A stretch of 64,000 nt of DNA from Cohaesibacter sp. ES.047 (GCF_900215505.1 NZ_LT907844.1:1136001-1200000); one strand, 5' to 3'. Positions 26,981 through 36,586 are shown, counted from the first letter of the stretch. Numbers and translations are program-made. The notes: a model not told the origin generated them from the letters alone.

Positions 26981-27005
26981 AATTGTTATGTTATAACGTA
27001 ACGTT
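26981..27005. promoter_or_regulatory. znuA: Zur-like operator upstream of znuA
   Basis: AATTGTTATGTTATAACGTAACGTT has the near-palindromic core GTTATGTTATAAC (26985-26997), close to the GTTATAATATAAC-type alphaproteobacterial Zur boxes known from zinc-uptake genes. It lies 31 bases before the znuA start on the minus strand, where a repressor would block transcription when zinc is plentiful. The match is by eye; zur is not in the window. Confidence 0.7.
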
Positions 27006-27135
27006 TAACGTCCTTTTCTGTGCGGGTCAACCGTGTCATTCGAGATGTCCTGACTTTTCGTTGACGTCGCGGCACCAGTCTAATGACGCGACCTATAGCA
27101 AACCCGAACCAGAATAATCGGCAAATTTTACTAAA

Positions 27136-27167
27136 CCTCAAGTTTTTTGATCTTTATTAACTTGAGG
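27136..27167. promoter_or_regulatory. Inverted repeat in the leader of the chemoreceptor gene
   Basis: CCTCAAGTT (27136-27144) and AACTTGAGG (27159-27167) are exact reverse complements, 14 AT-rich bases apart. They lie about 60 bases before the chemoreceptor start codon. It may be a regulator site or an RNA stem-loop in the leader; the short distance to the ribosome site (GGAGGG near 27217) leaves both open. Confidence 0.45.
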
Positions 27168-27225
27168 GTTGCAGATTTATTCAGAACAAGCACAAAAATA
27201 GGCAGCATGAACGACTGGAGGGATT

Positions 27226-28719
27226 ATGTTCGCATTTTCCAAGACTGCAAAAAACTCAAACACGCAGACGGATGTTATGGAAACAGATCTCGTTGAACAT
27301 GTGGAGCAAGATTTAGACGGTGTTGAGGTGGCCAAACCAAAGATCGACGAAAAAAGCATTGTGCAAACGATCTTCGACCTGAACGGTCTTGGTCAAACCA
27401 TGGCGGATGTTGCGGGGCAGATCGAGCAGATCAACAATGAAACTGCGGACTGTTTCCAGTCTTTATCCCAGTTGGTCAGCATATCCGGTGATGTACAGTC
27501 CTCGAATGAGCGTATTCTTGACGCGGCCACGCAGTCGTTGGAAATTGCCGATCAAACATCGAACGATGTCGTCGAGGGGCGTCAGTTGATTGACGATACC
27601 CTGAGCAAGGTGTCTGATCTGATGCAGGCCGTGTCTGGCATCAGCAGCCAGTTGCACGGGCTGCAGACCGCCTTTTCCTCGGTGCGTGATGTGGCGGGAG
27701 CGATCGATGCGATCGCTCGCCAGACCAACCTGTTGGCGCTCAATGCCACCATCGAAGCGGCCCGTGCCGGCGAAGCAGGCAAGGGCTTTGCCGTTGTGGC
27801 CGCCGAAGTGAAGGATCTGGCGGCTCAAACCAGCAAGGCCACTGAGACGATTGGAGCAACCCTGTCCGAGCTGGATCAGGAAGCCGAAGCACTCATTTCT
27901 TTGAGTGGCGAGGCGACCAGCTCCATGACGGATGTGGAATCCAGCACAGCGCAGGTTCATGGCATGATTCAGGGGCTGGATGCTGCGTTCCAGTCGATCA
28001 GGAACGCGTCCGAATCCATCAAGACACAAGTCAGCGACACCACGCAGTCTATCGGAACTCTGGTTGAGGATGTCGAACTGGTGCACAGGGCTTTTGACAG
28101 CACGCACAGCGGATTGAATGATGCCAGTAAGCGGATGGTCGAGGCTGTTGCCGTGGCAGATCGGATGGTGGCGGTTTCCTCGATGAGCGGGGTGCAGACT
28201 GAAAACACCTTCTGCATCGAAGCGATCCAGAGCCTGTCCAAGGACATTGGCAAGGCCTTTGAAGAGGAAGTGCGGGCTGGCCGGATTAGCGAAAAGGACC
28301 TGTTCGACAGTAGCTATACGCCGATCCCGAACACCAATCCGGAACAGGTCACGGCGCCGTTTACCGCAATGACTGATCGTGTCATGCCGGGGTTTCAGGA
28401 ACCCATCGTTGCCGAACATGACTCGGTTGTTTTCGTTGCAGCGGTGGACAAGAATGGCTATCTGCCAACCCACAACAAGGTCTTTTCCAAGCCTCAGAGC
28501 GATGATCCCGTCTGGAATGCTGCCAACTGTCGCAACCGGCGCATCTTTGATGATCGGGTGGGGCTGGCGGCTGGCCGCAGCACGGAGCCGTTTCTTCTTC
28601 AGACCTACCGGCGGGACATGGGCGGCGGAGCCTATGTGTTGATGAAGGACATTTCTGCGCCCATCTACGTCAATGGCCGCCACTGGGGTGGTTTGCGCAT
28701 GGGCTTCCGTCCTGCCTGA
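27226..28719 (+). CDS. Soluble methyl-accepting chemotaxis protein with C-terminal sensor domain
   Basis: A 497-residue chemoreceptor with no membrane helix. The signalling coiled coil comes first, with the conserved hairpin tip [30 protein letters not shown] (residues about 162-191). The sensor follows at about residues 335-497: it includes [36 protein letters not shown] and [11 protein letters not shown]. This layout (signalling part before sensor) is seen in a group of cytoplasmic alphaproteobacterial receptors whose C-terminal domain is Cache-like. The ATG follows ACTGGAGGGATT. It is divergent from znuA, with the two starts 271 bases apart. The ligand is unknown. Confidence 0.85.
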   Translation: MFAFSKTAKNSNTQTDVMETDLVEHVEQDLDGVEVAKPKIDEKSIVQTIFDLNGLGQTMADVAGQIEQINNETADCFQSLSQLVSISGDVQSSNERILDAATQSLEIADQTSNDVVEGRQLIDDTLSKVSDLMQAVSGISSQLHGLQTAFSSVRDVAGAIDAIARQTNLLALNATIEAARAGEAGKGFAVVAAEVKDLAAQTSKATETIGATLSELDQEAEALISLSGEATSSMTDVESSTAQVHGMIQGLDAAFQSIRNASESIKTQVSDTTQSIGTLVEDVELVHRAFDSTHSGLNDASKRMVEAVAVADRMVAVSSMSGVQTENTFCIEAIQSLSKDIGKAFEEEVRAGRISEKDLFDSSYTPIPNTNPEQVTAPFTAMTDRVMPGFQEPIVAEHDSVVFVAAVDKNGYLPTHNKVFSKPQSDDPVWNAANCRNRRIFDDRVGLAAGRSTEPFLLQTYRRDMGGGAYVLMKDISAPIYVNGRHWGGLRMGFRPA

Positions 28720-28802
28720 AGCGATTGTTAGCCTCGGCATTTCTCCAAGCAACGGTCGCGTCCCGACAAAGGTTCGGGGCGCGTTTGGCGTTCAAAACGC
28801 CT

Positions 28803-30002
28803 TCACGGTTTGGTTTCGGGAAGCACTGGAAGTGCTTGGCCATCACCATTGCCATCGCCATTGCCATCACCTGTGGCCTCGGTGCTGGCTGCTTGTTCAT
28901 CAAACGGGTTTGTCAGGGTCTTCGTCAGCTTCGTGAAGAAATTGCCCTTCTGGCTGGCCGGAGTGGCCTTGGGTGTATTGTCTGGCTGGATTGGGCCTGG
29001 CTGGATTGGGTCTGGCTCAGTTGGGGCTGGGGCACCCTTGATCAGGCCAGCGATGAAGCCATCCGGATTCTTGCCCTCGGCGATGCGCTGCTTGCGTTCG
29101 AGCAGGTCCATCTGGGCGTCGACCATCTCGGTTGCCGTTTCTGTCTGTTTTTCCTGCCGCTTTTCTTCAAGCTTGGCCACGGCGACACGAAAGCGCTCAT
29201 TCTCTTTGGCGCGCAGCTTTTTCAAGGAGGCTAGCAGGCTCGGCTCCAGCGTATAGTCCGGGCAAGGCCCGGTCGCATTGAAGTGTGTCGCACCTTGTGG
29301 GTCGAAGACATAGGTTCTGTTGCAGACCTCGACCTTTGGGGGCTTCTTGGTGATCTGGAAATGATCGTACCCGTTCTTGATATTCTGCCAGAAGCCGAAA
29401 TGCTCGCTGTTGCGCACGCGCGCCATATTCTCAGGTGTCATGCGGAACGGGAAGGCATCGACCTGAAAGGCGCGTTGCCCACCGTCGAAGGCTTCGCGGC
29501 CAAGGGCATAGATCTCTGCGATTGGCGCGTCTTCCATGGCGTAGCAGCCCCGTGACGAACAGGAACCGTGTACCATGAGGTGCGCGCCGGTGCGGCCATA
29601 AGATCGGTCGAACTTGTTGGGGTAGCCCAGGTTGAACGACAGATAGTAGCTGGATTTCGGGTTCATCTGGCCGGGCCTGATGGTGTAGAAACCTTCGGGA
29701 GCCTGACGGTCGCCTTCTTCCTTCTTTGGGCCGATTTTTCCCGAATAGGCGCATATGGGATATGTCTTCAGCAGTGCATAGGTGCCGTCATCGGTCTGCT
29801 TCCAGGCTTCCAGAACCGATTCTTCCTTGAAAATGCGAACATAGAGCGGAGCCGCAGCGCTGGAATCAATCTTTCTGATCTGAGACTTGATCTTGGGCGA
29901 CAGAGGCTGAAGATGCTTGCCGTCTTCCATCAGTTCGGGGTTGCACCCCGCAAGCGCGATTGAGGCGAGAGCAGCAATGGCCAGAATGCGTAGTCTGTTC
30001 AT
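28803..30002 (-). CDS. L,D-transpeptidase family lipoprotein (YkuD domain)
   Basis: A 399-residue envelope protein. From the Met at 30002 the N-terminus RLRILAIAALASIALAGC is a lipoprotein signal. The YkuD-type catalytic motif is HGSCSSRGCYAM (about residues 152-163), with the nucleophilic cysteine in SRGC. Relatives of this type (YafK/ErfK branch) cross-link or cleave peptidoglycan peptides, or anchor proteins. After the domain comes a charged helical stretch, then a proline/asparagine-rich, low-complexity tail with GDGNGDGNGDGQ. The tail has no recognised domain. A further Met eight codons upstream is possible. It converges with the chemoreceptor gene, with 83 bases between stops. Confidence 0.87.
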   Translation of the reverse strand: MNRLRILAIAALASIALAGCNPELMEDGKHLQPLSPKIKSQIRKIDSSAAAPLYVRIFKEESVLEAWKQTDDGTYALLKTYPICAYSGKIGPKKEEGDRQAPEGFYTIRPGQMNPKSSYYLSFNLGYPNKFDRSYGRTGAHLMVHGSCSSRGCYAMEDAPIAEIYALGREAFDGGQRAFQVDAFPFRMTPENMARVRNSEHFGFWQNIKNGYDHFQITKKPPKVEVCNRTYVFDPQGATHFNATGPCPDYTLEPSLLASLKKLRAKENERFRVAVAKLEEKRQEKQTETATEMVDAQMDLLERKQRIAEGKNPDGFIAGLIKGAPAPTEPDPIQPGPIQPDNTPKATPASQKGNFFTKLTKTLTNPFDEQAASTEATGDGNGDGNGDGQALPVLPETKP

Positions 30003-30389
30003 ATGCTTGATCGGGTCTTTCTGCACGTGAGCGCTTCCTTGTCAGGCTGGGACGGTATGACTGGCCGTGTCCATCTGCTTATTCGGTTCCGGGCCGTGCT
30101 CGCGATACCCTTGCATCGGGCGGCCTCAGGGTGTGCGTCATCGTCGGTTCGACGAAGTGTATAAACAGTAACCGGGAGTGGTTGATAGCCGGTTACCGAA
30201 ACGGGATCCGTCCTTCTGCATACTAGTGGAAATTCATGCGGCGAGAATAGGGCCTATGTCGTTTCTCACCGAGATGTGTCTGGAAAACCGGGGATCATCG
30301 TCGCTACAAATGAAAACGGCCTCGCCTTCAGTTTGAGGCGTGGCCGTTGGTCATGGATCTTAAGCTGTCTTTGGCGCAGGGGCTCCGCG
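30003..30389. other. Intergenic region between accA and the L,D-transpeptidase gene
   Basis: About 390 bases with no supported gene. It holds the accA terminator at 30314-30347 and, on the minus strand, presumably the promoter of the L,D-transpeptidase gene. Nothing else recognised. Confidence 0.4.
30314..30347 (-). terminator. Terminator-like stem-loop after accA
   Basis: On the minus strand AACGGCC-ACGCC...GGCG-AGGCCGTT forms a long stem with few mismatches and runs into TTCATTTG. It lies about 40 bases beyond the accA stop. The T tract is short, so efficiency is uncertain. Confidence 0.7.
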
Positions 30390-31343
30390 CTAGAGCTTGG
30401 AGCCGATGGCGAGGAATTTTTCGCGGCGTAGCTGGCGGATTTCTGCGGCTGTCTTGCCGTCAAATTCCTCAAGGCAATCGGCGATCATATTGCCGGTGCG
30501 CTCGATAATTTTGGCCGGTGCGCGATGGGCGCCGCCAACCGGTTCGGAGATGATGCGATCAATGATGCCCAGATCCATCAGATCCTGTGCCGTGATCTTC
30601 ATGTTGGTGGCAGCTTCCTGCGCCTTGGTGGAATCGCGCCACAGGATTGAGGCGGCGCCTTCCGGAGAGATCACGCTGTAGATGGAATGCTCGAGCATAA
30701 TGACCCGGTTTGCCGTGGCAATGGCGATGGCGCCGCCCGAGCCCCCTTCGCCGATTATGATCGAGACGTTCGGTGTGCCCATGGCAAGACATGCATCGGT
30801 TGACCGTGCAATGGCTTCGGCCTGTCCGCGCTCTTCGGCTCCGATGCCGGGGTAGGCCCCTGCCGTGTCGACAAAGGTGATCAGCGGCATGTTGAACCGT
30901 TCTGCCAGTTCCATGATGCGCACGGCCTTACGATAGCCTTCAGGACGGGCCATGCCGAAATTGTGCTTGAGGCGGCTGTCCGTATCATTGCCCTTTTCCT
31001 GTCCGATAACGGCGACAGGGCGTCCGCGAAAGCGTCCGAAACCAGCCTGAATGGCCTCGTCTTCGGCAAATTTGCGATCTCCGGCAAGGGGCGTGAATTC
31101 GTCGATCAGGCCCTTGATATAGTCGATGAAGTGGGGGCGATCCGGATGGCGGGCAATCTGGGTTTTGTGCCATGGGGTCAGATCGGAATAGATCTCCTTC
31201 ATGGCGGTGTCTGCCTTGGTCTGCAGGCGCGTGATTTCTTCGCCCACATCGACGGCTTCGCCATTGTCCTGCATCGCGAGCAATTCCTGAACTTTGCCCT
31301 CGAGGTCTGCTACAGGTTTTTCGAATTCGAGATAGCTATGCAT
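30390..31343 (-). CDS. accA: acetyl-CoA carboxylase carboxyltransferase subunit alpha
   Basis: A 317-residue subunit of acetyl-CoA carboxylase; with AccD it moves the carboxyl group from biotin to acetyl-CoA, the first step of fatty-acid synthesis. The N-terminus YLEFEKPVADLEGKVQEL, the crotonase-like core with RFRGRPVAVIGQEKGND, FGMARPEGYRKA, FVDTAGAYPGIGAEERGQAEAIA and EGGSGGAIAIA, and the late YSVISPEGAASILW are all diagnostic. Length is normal. It follows xerD on the same strand with a 193-base gap. accD is not in the window, as is usual in this order. Confidence 0.96.
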   Translation of the reverse strand: MHSYLEFEKPVADLEGKVQELLAMQDNGEAVDVGEEITRLQTKADTAMKEIYSDLTPWHKTQIARHPDRPHFIDYIKGLIDEFTPLAGDRKFAEDEAIQAGFGRFRGRPVAVIGQEKGNDTDSRLKHNFGMARPEGYRKAVRIMELAERFNMPLITFVDTAGAYPGIGAEERGQAEAIARSTDACLAMGTPNVSIIIGEGGSGGAIAIATANRVIMLEHSIYSVISPEGAASILWRDSTKAQEAATNMKITAQDLMDLGIIDRIISEPVGGAHRAPAKIIERTGNMIADCLEEFDGKTAAEIRQLRREKFLAIGSKL

Positions 31344-31536
31344 TCGACGTCTGATCCAGTTTCGTTACCTAAAAGATATGCCCATTAATCGGCGGCACGT
31401 TGAACCCTTGCGGTCCCGGTGTCAAGCGACAGCTCACGAGGCGATCCCTGATTTCCGGTTATTCCAAATCAAAGTTAAACCCGCGCTCGATGCCGCAACC
31501 GGGCCATTTCCCATCCATTTTTGAACCCTTTAGCAC

Positions 31537-32520
31537 TCATTCCTTTTTGCCCATGAGCTTGGGGTGGTTCGCTGCGGACTTGTCCGACAAAGGGTGATGC
31601 TGCTCCACCAACTCCATCAGCTTTTCATCCATTATATGGGTATAGATCTGGGTGGTTGAAATATCGCTGTGGCCAAGAAGTTTCTGAACAGCGCGCAGGT
31701 TGGCTCCATTTTGCAGCAGGTGACTGGCAAAGGCATGGCGCAAGACGTGGGGGGAAACCGAGGCGGCCTTGAGCCCCACATCATCCGCAAGGGACTTCAA
31801 TTCACGTGCGAAGGCCTGACGCGTGTAGTGTCCCGTATCGCCAGAGGACGGGAAAAGCCATTGCCTTGCGGTTGGCGTGCCTGCGCCGCCGGTATCAGTA
31901 AGCAATCTTCGATAATCGCGCATGGCCTCTTTTGCCCGGTCTGACAGCGGAACCAGACGTTCTTTGCTGCCCTTGCCAACGACGGCCAGAAACTGACCAT
32001 CCTGATGCGCAGCAGACGCGGGAAGGGAGACCAGTTCGGACACCCGCAGGCCGGTGGCATAGAGCAACTCGAGCAACACATAAAGACGCATGGCCCGGAT
32101 CTGCCGTTTGGGTGTCGGGCCTTCGAGCGACGCATTGAACCGGGCCGCTTCGATCAGCCGGTCCACTTCCTGAACCGTGAGAATCTTTGGCAGCGGTCGG
32201 TTGCGTTTGGGGGCCTTGAGCGGGGTTGAGGGATCATCAGATCGAAAGCCGTCGCGATAGAGAAAGCCAAACAGCTGGCGGATGGCGGACAGTTTGCGCG
32301 CGACCGTCGATGCCGCCAGATCCCGCTCGGCCAGATCGGCAAGATAGCCGCGCAGGGCATCCGTGTCGCAGGTCTCGAAGCGCATCTTCTTGCCCGACAG
32401 GGTGCCGTCCAGATCGTCCAGATCCTTCTGGTAGGCGTCGAGCGTATTGGGTGACGCGCCCTTTTCGGCGCTCATGGCGTCCAGAAACAGATTGATGGCC
32501 TGACGGTTGCTTATCGGCAC
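31537..32520 (-). CDS. xerD: site-specific tyrosine recombinase XerD
   Basis: A 327-residue tyrosine recombinase that with XerC resolves chromosome dimers at dif. It has an N-terminal SAM-like domain and a catalytic domain with R in ATGLRVSEL, K in GKGSKERLVPL, HxxR in HVLRHAFASHLLQNGANLRAVQ, H in LLGHSDISTTQ and the nucleophile in QIYTH. The sequence fits the chromosomal Xer housekeeping protein rather than a phage integrase. Start is GTG at 32520. It sits between the small-protein gene and accA, a common alphaproteobacterial setting. No dif-like site was identified. Confidence 0.93.
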   Translation of the reverse strand: MPISNRQAINLFLDAMSAEKGASPNTLDAYQKDLDDLDGTLSGKKMRFETCDTDALRGYLADLAERDLAASTVARKLSAIRQLFGFLYRDGFRSDDPSTPLKAPKRNRPLPKILTVQEVDRLIEAARFNASLEGPTPKRQIRAMRLYVLLELLYATGLRVSELVSLPASAAHQDGQFLAVVGKGSKERLVPLSDRAKEAMRDYRRLLTDTGGAGTPTARQWLFPSSGDTGHYTRQAFARELKSLADDVGLKAASVSPHVLRHAFASHLLQNGANLRAVQKLLGHSDISTTQIYTHIMDEKLMELVEQHHPLSDKSAANHPKLMGKKE

Positions 32521-32559
32521 AGGTTGCTCACTCGATGCGCCTCGCGGCTGATGGCAAGG

Positions 32560-32700
32560 CTATTTGAGATTTTTGGCTGGAATGCGGATCACCATTTCTC
32601 GTGGCGACGGCTCGACGAAATTGGCAAGTGCGAAGATGCCGCCAGCGACCAGACCGGACAGAACAAGTAAGAGTACGATTGCTTTGATCAGACTGGGCAT
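32560..32700 (-). CDS. Small single-pass membrane protein upstream of xerD
   Basis: A 46-residue protein: one hydrophobic helix (SLIKAIVLLLVLSGLVAGGIF) and a short tail ending REMVIRIPAKNLK. Small membrane ORFs of this shape with an IP.(K/E)x(L) ending occur between xerD and aroK in related genomes; their function is unknown to me. The start at 32700 is preferred over an ATG 14 codons upstream, because the latter adds a hydrophilic stretch. It is divergent from aroK and ends 39 bases before xerD on the same strand. Confidence 0.65.
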   Translation of the reverse strand: MPSLIKAIVLLLVLSGLVAGGIFALANFVEPSPREMVIRIPAKNLK

Positions 32701-32923
32701 GAACGCTTCCTGATGTGGCTTGATTTCGTCTAAATTCGTCATGAGCCTAGCATCAATGAAAACAGATTGTCATTTTTTTGCCCATGATTTTCCAGTTCTA
32801 TTCTGCTCTTTGGGCGGAATTGGGGAAGGGATGTCTCCTTTTTCGCCGATGATGCAACAGTTGCTTGACAGTCTGGCTGTTTCAAGCTCAAACGATGGCG
32901 GACGAGCTGTGAGACGGAATGGA

Positions 32924-33505
32924 ATGGCGAATAGCAAACACAATCCTGGTACGCGTGAGCAGACCTTGCTCTCAGCCCTTGGCGGGCGACCGATCGTTTT
33001 GATCGGTTTGATGGGAGCAGGCAAGACGACGATCGGGCGGCGGTTGGCGGCCCGTCTGTCGATTCCCTTTCGCGATGCGGATCACGAAATCGAAGCTGCC
33101 GCCAACATGTCAATTGCCGAAATCTTCGAACAACATGGCGAGGCGCATTTTCGCGACGGTGAGAAGAAGGTGATCGCCCGATTGATGGACGATGGGGATC
33201 AGGTGCTTGCCACCGGTGGCGGCGCGTGGATGAATGAAGAGACGCGGCAACTGGTGGGCGAGCGCGGCGTTTCGGTGTGGCTGAAGGCCGAGTTCGATGT
33301 CCTGATGGCCCGCGTTCGCCGCCGGTCGCACCGTCCGTTGCTTCAGGATCCAGATCCCGAAGGTGTCATGCACCGGCTGATCGATGCGCGCTATCCTGTC
33401 TATGCCCTCGCCGATGCAACGGTGATGTCCGTCGCTGAGCCGCATGAAGTGATTGTCAATTCGGTGATCGAAGAACTCGAAAAGACCTTGGGGCTTTCTG
33501 ACTGA
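32924..33505 (+). CDS. aroK: shikimate kinase
   Basis: A 193-residue kinase that phosphorylates shikimate in aromatic amino acid synthesis. The P-loop is GLMGAGKTTIGRRLA near residue 29, the shikimate/Mg site is DADHEIE, then FRDGE and ATGGGAWM with the conserved GGG. The lid RRSHRPLLQ follows. The frame is open to 32720; I chose 32924 because it gives family length, though GTG/ATG codons between 32831 and 32924 are possible (GGGGAAGGG directly precedes 32831). It is immediately followed by aroB, forming an operon. Confidence 0.92.
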   Translation: MANSKHNPGTREQTLLSALGGRPIVLIGLMGAGKTTIGRRLAARLSIPFRDADHEIEAAANMSIAEIFEQHGEAHFRDGEKKVIARLMDDGDQVLATGGGAWMNEETRQLVGERGVSVWLKAEFDVLMARVRRRSHRPLLQDPDPEGVMHRLIDARYPVYALADATVMSVAEPHEVIVNSVIEELEKTLGLSD

Positions 33506-33556
33506 GTGCACCGGGCAGATGGCGACCGAACAAAGACCAGACAAGCAGGTGACAGG

Positions 33557-34714
33557 ATGACGAAAGGCAGGGGCGAGGTGAGCAACGCAACGATAGACGA
33601 CGCTGTGGCGCATCAATTGGTTGATGTTTCGCTTGGGGATCGAAGCTACCAGATCGTCATCGGCCGTTCGGTGCTGGGCGAATTGGGTGAGCGCTTTTCC
33701 TCGATGTTTCCTGCGTCAAGAGCGGTCATCATCACCGACAGAACCGTTGCCAAGTTTCATCTGGAAGCCGCCGAGACGTCCCTCAGGGCCGCGGGGGTCA
33801 TGCCCCACGTCATCGTGATGGAGCCGGGCGAGAAGACTAAGAGCTATGCCGGGCTGATGGCCGCCTGCGACGGGGTGCTCGATACGCGGCTTGAGCGGGG
33901 CGATCTGGTCATTGCGCTCGGGGGCGGTGTCATCGGTGATCTGGCAGGATTCGTTGCCGGTATCATCCGTCGCGGCATGCGATTCATTCAGGTGCCGACC
34001 ACGCTTTTGGCGCAGGTCGACAGCTCGGTCGGTGGCAAGACCGGCATCAACACAGGCCATGGCAAGAACCTGATCGGTCTGTTCAATCAGCCGCATCTGG
34101 TGCTGGCGGATACAGCGGTGCTGGATACGTTATCACCGCGTGATTTCCGCGCCGGCTATGCTGAAGTTGCCAAATATGGGCTCATCAATCAGCCTGATTT
34201 CTTTGAATGGCTGGAAGCCAACTGGCAGGGCATTTTTGATGGGGGACCCGAGCGAGAGGAAGCGATTGCCCGGTCCTGTCAGGCCAAGGCCGATGTCGTG
34301 GCTGCCGATGAGCGCGAAGCCAACCAGCGGGCGCTGCTCAATCTTGGTCATACGTTCGGACATGCGCTTGAGGGCATGGCCGAGTATGATGCCGAGCGCA
34401 TCGTGCATGGAGAAGGTGTGGCCATAGGCATGGTGCTGGCGTATGAATTCTCGGCCCGGCTCGGGCTATGCGATCCGTTGGTGACTGATCGCGTCGTCGC
34501 CCACTTGCAAACCGTAGGGTTGCCTACCCATATAGGGGCCATACCCGGACAATTGCCCAATGTCGACCTTTTGATGGACTTTATCGCTCAGGACAAGAAG
34601 GTATCCCGAGGGAGCTTGACCTTCATTCTGACCCGCGGTCTTGGTCAGTCCTTTGTTGAAAAGGGCGTGGATCCGGCGACCTTGCGTGCCTTCCTTGAGG
34701 AGAAACTGCGCTAA
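33557..34714 (+). CDS. aroB: 3-dehydroquinate synthase
   Basis: A 385-residue NAD- and metal-dependent enzyme that converts DAHP to 3-dehydroquinate. Diagnostic segments are PGEKTKSY, DLVIALGGGVIGDLAGFVA, the RGMRFIQVPTTLLAQVDSSVGGKTGIN active-site loop (metal ligands follow), and LNLGHTFGHALE with the metal His. The GTG directly after the aroK stop (33506) or the GTG at 33578 are alternative starts; the ATG at 33557 follows ACAGG. aroK and aroB are adjacent, as in many proteobacteria. The stop overlaps the next ATG (TAATG). Confidence 0.95.
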   Translation: MTKGRGEVSNATIDDAVAHQLVDVSLGDRSYQIVIGRSVLGELGERFSSMFPASRAVIITDRTVAKFHLEAAETSLRAAGVMPHVIVMEPGEKTKSYAGLMAACDGVLDTRLERGDLVIALGGGVIGDLAGFVAGIIRRGMRFIQVPTTLLAQVDSSVGGKTGINTGHGKNLIGLFNQPHLVLADTAVLDTLSPRDFRAGYAEVAKYGLINQPDFFEWLEANWQGIFDGGPEREEAIARSCQAKADVVAADEREANQRALLNLGHTFGHALEGMAEYDAERIVHGEGVAIGMVLAYEFSARLGLCDPLVTDRVVAHLQTVGLPTHIGAIPGQLPNVDLLMDFIAQDKKVSRGSLTFILTRGLGQSFVEKGVDPATLRAFLEEKLR

Positions 34715-35976
34715 TGCTCACCAGTCTTTGGTTCACTGCTCTTGCTATCCTGTGCCTGATTGTCGTGTCGGGGTTCTTTTCCGGTTCGGAAACCGCCCTG
34801 ACCGCGGCGTCGCGGGCGCGGATGCATCAGAAGGAAAAAGCGGGTGAACCGGGTGCGCAGGCGGTGAATGAACTGCTGCAAATTCGCGAGCGCCTGATCG
34901 GCTCGCTGCTGCTTGGCAACAACCTTGTCAATATTCTTGCTTCGGCGCTGGCGACCAGCCTTTTCATCACCCTGTTCGGTGATACGGGGGTTGTCTATGC
35001 GACTCTTGTGATGACGGTGGTGGTGCTGGTGTTTGCCGAGGTGCTGCCCAAGACATGGGCGATTTCCAATCCTGATTCCTTTGCCCAGCGTGTCGGTCCG
35101 TCCGTTCGGGTGCTGACCTATCTACTCGGGCCGATCGTTGCGACGGTTGAATGGGTCGTTGTCGGTCTGTTACGCCTGCTGGGTGTGGACACCAAAGGGG
35201 GACAGCTTCAGTCCGGTCAGGACGAATTGCGCGGAGCAGTGGATCTGCTGCATATGGAAGGATCGGTGGTCAAGGATGATCGGGACCGGTTCGGGGGATT
35301 GCTTGATCTTGAAGAACTCGATGTGTCCGACGTCATGGTCCATCGCACGAATGTGGTGTCGATCAACCTCGATGATGGGGTTGAGTTCATTGTCGAACAG
35401 GTGCTCAAGAGCCCCTACACGCGCATTCCGCTATGGCAGGGTGAGCAGGACAATTTCGTTGGCGTGATCCATTCTAAGGATCTTTTGCGCGCACTCGCGG
35501 ATACCAAGGGCGATGTTACCAAGATCGATTTTCGCACGGTTGCACGTGAGCCGTGGTTCGTTCCCGATACCACGAGCCTTAAGGCCCAGCTCAACGCCTT
35601 TCTGAAAAAGAAAAGCCATTTTGCGCTGGTGGTTGATGAATATGGCGAAGTGATGGGGCTGGTGACGCTGGAAGATATTCTCGAGGAAATCGTTGGCGAT
35701 ATTTCCGATGAGCACGATATCGACGTCAAGGGCGTGAGCAAAGAGCCGGATGGCTCCGTTCTGGTGGACGGCAATGTGCCGATCCGAGACCTCAACCGGG
35801 CGCTCGATTGGGAGTTGCCCGACGAGGAGGCGACCACTATCGCCGGGTTGGTCATCCATGAAGCCCGGCAGATTCCCGAGCCGGGGCAGGGGTTCACCTT
35901 CTACAATTTCCGCTTCCGGGTTCTTCGCAAGGAACGCAACCGGATCACGTCACTCAGGATTACCCCAGTGCGCTAA
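34714..35976 (+). CDS. HlyC/CorC family (CNNM + CBS) transporter-like protein
   Basis: A 420-residue membrane protein. A four-helix DUF21/CNNM domain (about residues 1-190, with FFSGSETALTAASRARM) is followed by two CBS domains (about 205-330, VMVHRTNVVSINLDD and FALVVDEYGEVMGLVTLEDILEEIVGDI), then a C-terminal CorC/HlyC domain. Relatives transport magnesium or cobalt or regulate their export. It overlaps the aroB stop by one base and is likely cotranscribed. The name hemolysin is historical. Confidence 0.9.
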   Translation: MLTSLWFTALAILCLIVVSGFFSGSETALTAASRARMHQKEKAGEPGAQAVNELLQIRERLIGSLLLGNNLVNILASALATSLFITLFGDTGVVYATLVMTVVVLVFAEVLPKTWAISNPDSFAQRVGPSVRVLTYLLGPIVATVEWVVVGLLRLLGVDTKGGQLQSGQDELRGAVDLLHMEGSVVKDDRDRFGGLLDLEELDVSDVMVHRTNVVSINLDDGVEFIVEQVLKSPYTRIPLWQGEQDNFVGVIHSKDLLRALADTKGDVTKIDFRTVAREPWFVPDTTSLKAQLNAFLKKKSHFALVVDEYGEVMGLVTLEDILEEIVGDISDEHDIDVKGVSKEPDGSVLVDGNVPIRDLNRALDWELPDEEATTIAGLVIHEARQIPEPGQGFTFYNFRFRVLRKERNRITSLRITPVR

Positions 35977-36029
35977 TGCGGCGTTGCTGTTCAGGCTTGA
36001 TTGCACGAAGCCGGCCGCTTATATGATCG

Positions 36030-36293
36030 TTATTGCGGGCGAATGATCTCAAGCGCAAGGGCGTGGATTGGACCTTCGAGCTCTTCTTTGATAGCATCGT
36101 GGACCATTCTATGGGCGTCGATCCGGCTCAAGCCTGCAAAGGCGGGGCTTGAGATTCTGACGCGGAAGTGGCTCTGGCCTCCTGCCGGAGCATGGGCATG
36201 GCCTGCGTGCAGGTGGGATTCATCAATCACTTCAAGCGCTGTGGGTTGAAGTCGATTGTTTAGCTTTTTCTCGATCTTGTTCTTGACGGTCAT
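36030..36293 (-). CDS. BolA family protein
   Basis: An 87-residue class II KH-like protein. It contains LQPTALEVIDESHLHAGH, the helix-turn-helix-like core with FRVRISSPAFAGLSRIDAHRMVHDAI, and LEGPIHALALEII, matching BolA. BolA proteins pair with monothiol glutaredoxins in iron-sulfur delivery or regulate transcription. The start is chosen at MTVKNK; an ORF extension to 36506 has no similarity. The divergent arrangement with a J-domain gene and then cobS-cobT is a conserved Hyphomicrobiales arrangement. Confidence 0.9.
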   Translation of the reverse strand: MTVKNKIEKKLNNRLQPTALEVIDESHLHAGHAHAPAGGQSHFRVRISSPAFAGLSRIDAHRMVHDAIKEELEGPIHALALEIIRPQ

Positions 36294-36586
36294 GGCTAGG
36301 AATGGTGAAGTGTTGCACTTCCAAATTTGAGGTGATTTGAACTCGCGTCCATGAGTTACGGTATTTTGCAGATGGAGATTCTGTTTCCAAAAGCAAGGAT
36401 CCTGATAGCATTTTGGCCTTGCGTTGAAAATTACCTGTTCGAACCGACCACATAAGGCAGATATGTCAAATGTCTGCCCCATCGTGTGGTGTATTGAACC
36501 CGACATTCACTGAGCGTTTATCGTTTGTATGAACACAAAGTCCTCAAGAGCGTGACAAACAAGCGTCCGGAGACAAGCATAGATTC

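Noticed and set aside
26316..26981. 221-codon plus-strand ORF rich in hydrophobic repeats, opposite znuA
   Set aside because: The repeats are the reverse complement of the ZnuA His-rich codons; the hydrophobic pattern is an artefact.
31537..32520. xerD considered as a phage or island integrase
   Set aside because: Sequence and setting (small protein/xerD/accA) fit the housekeeping dimer-resolution recombinase.
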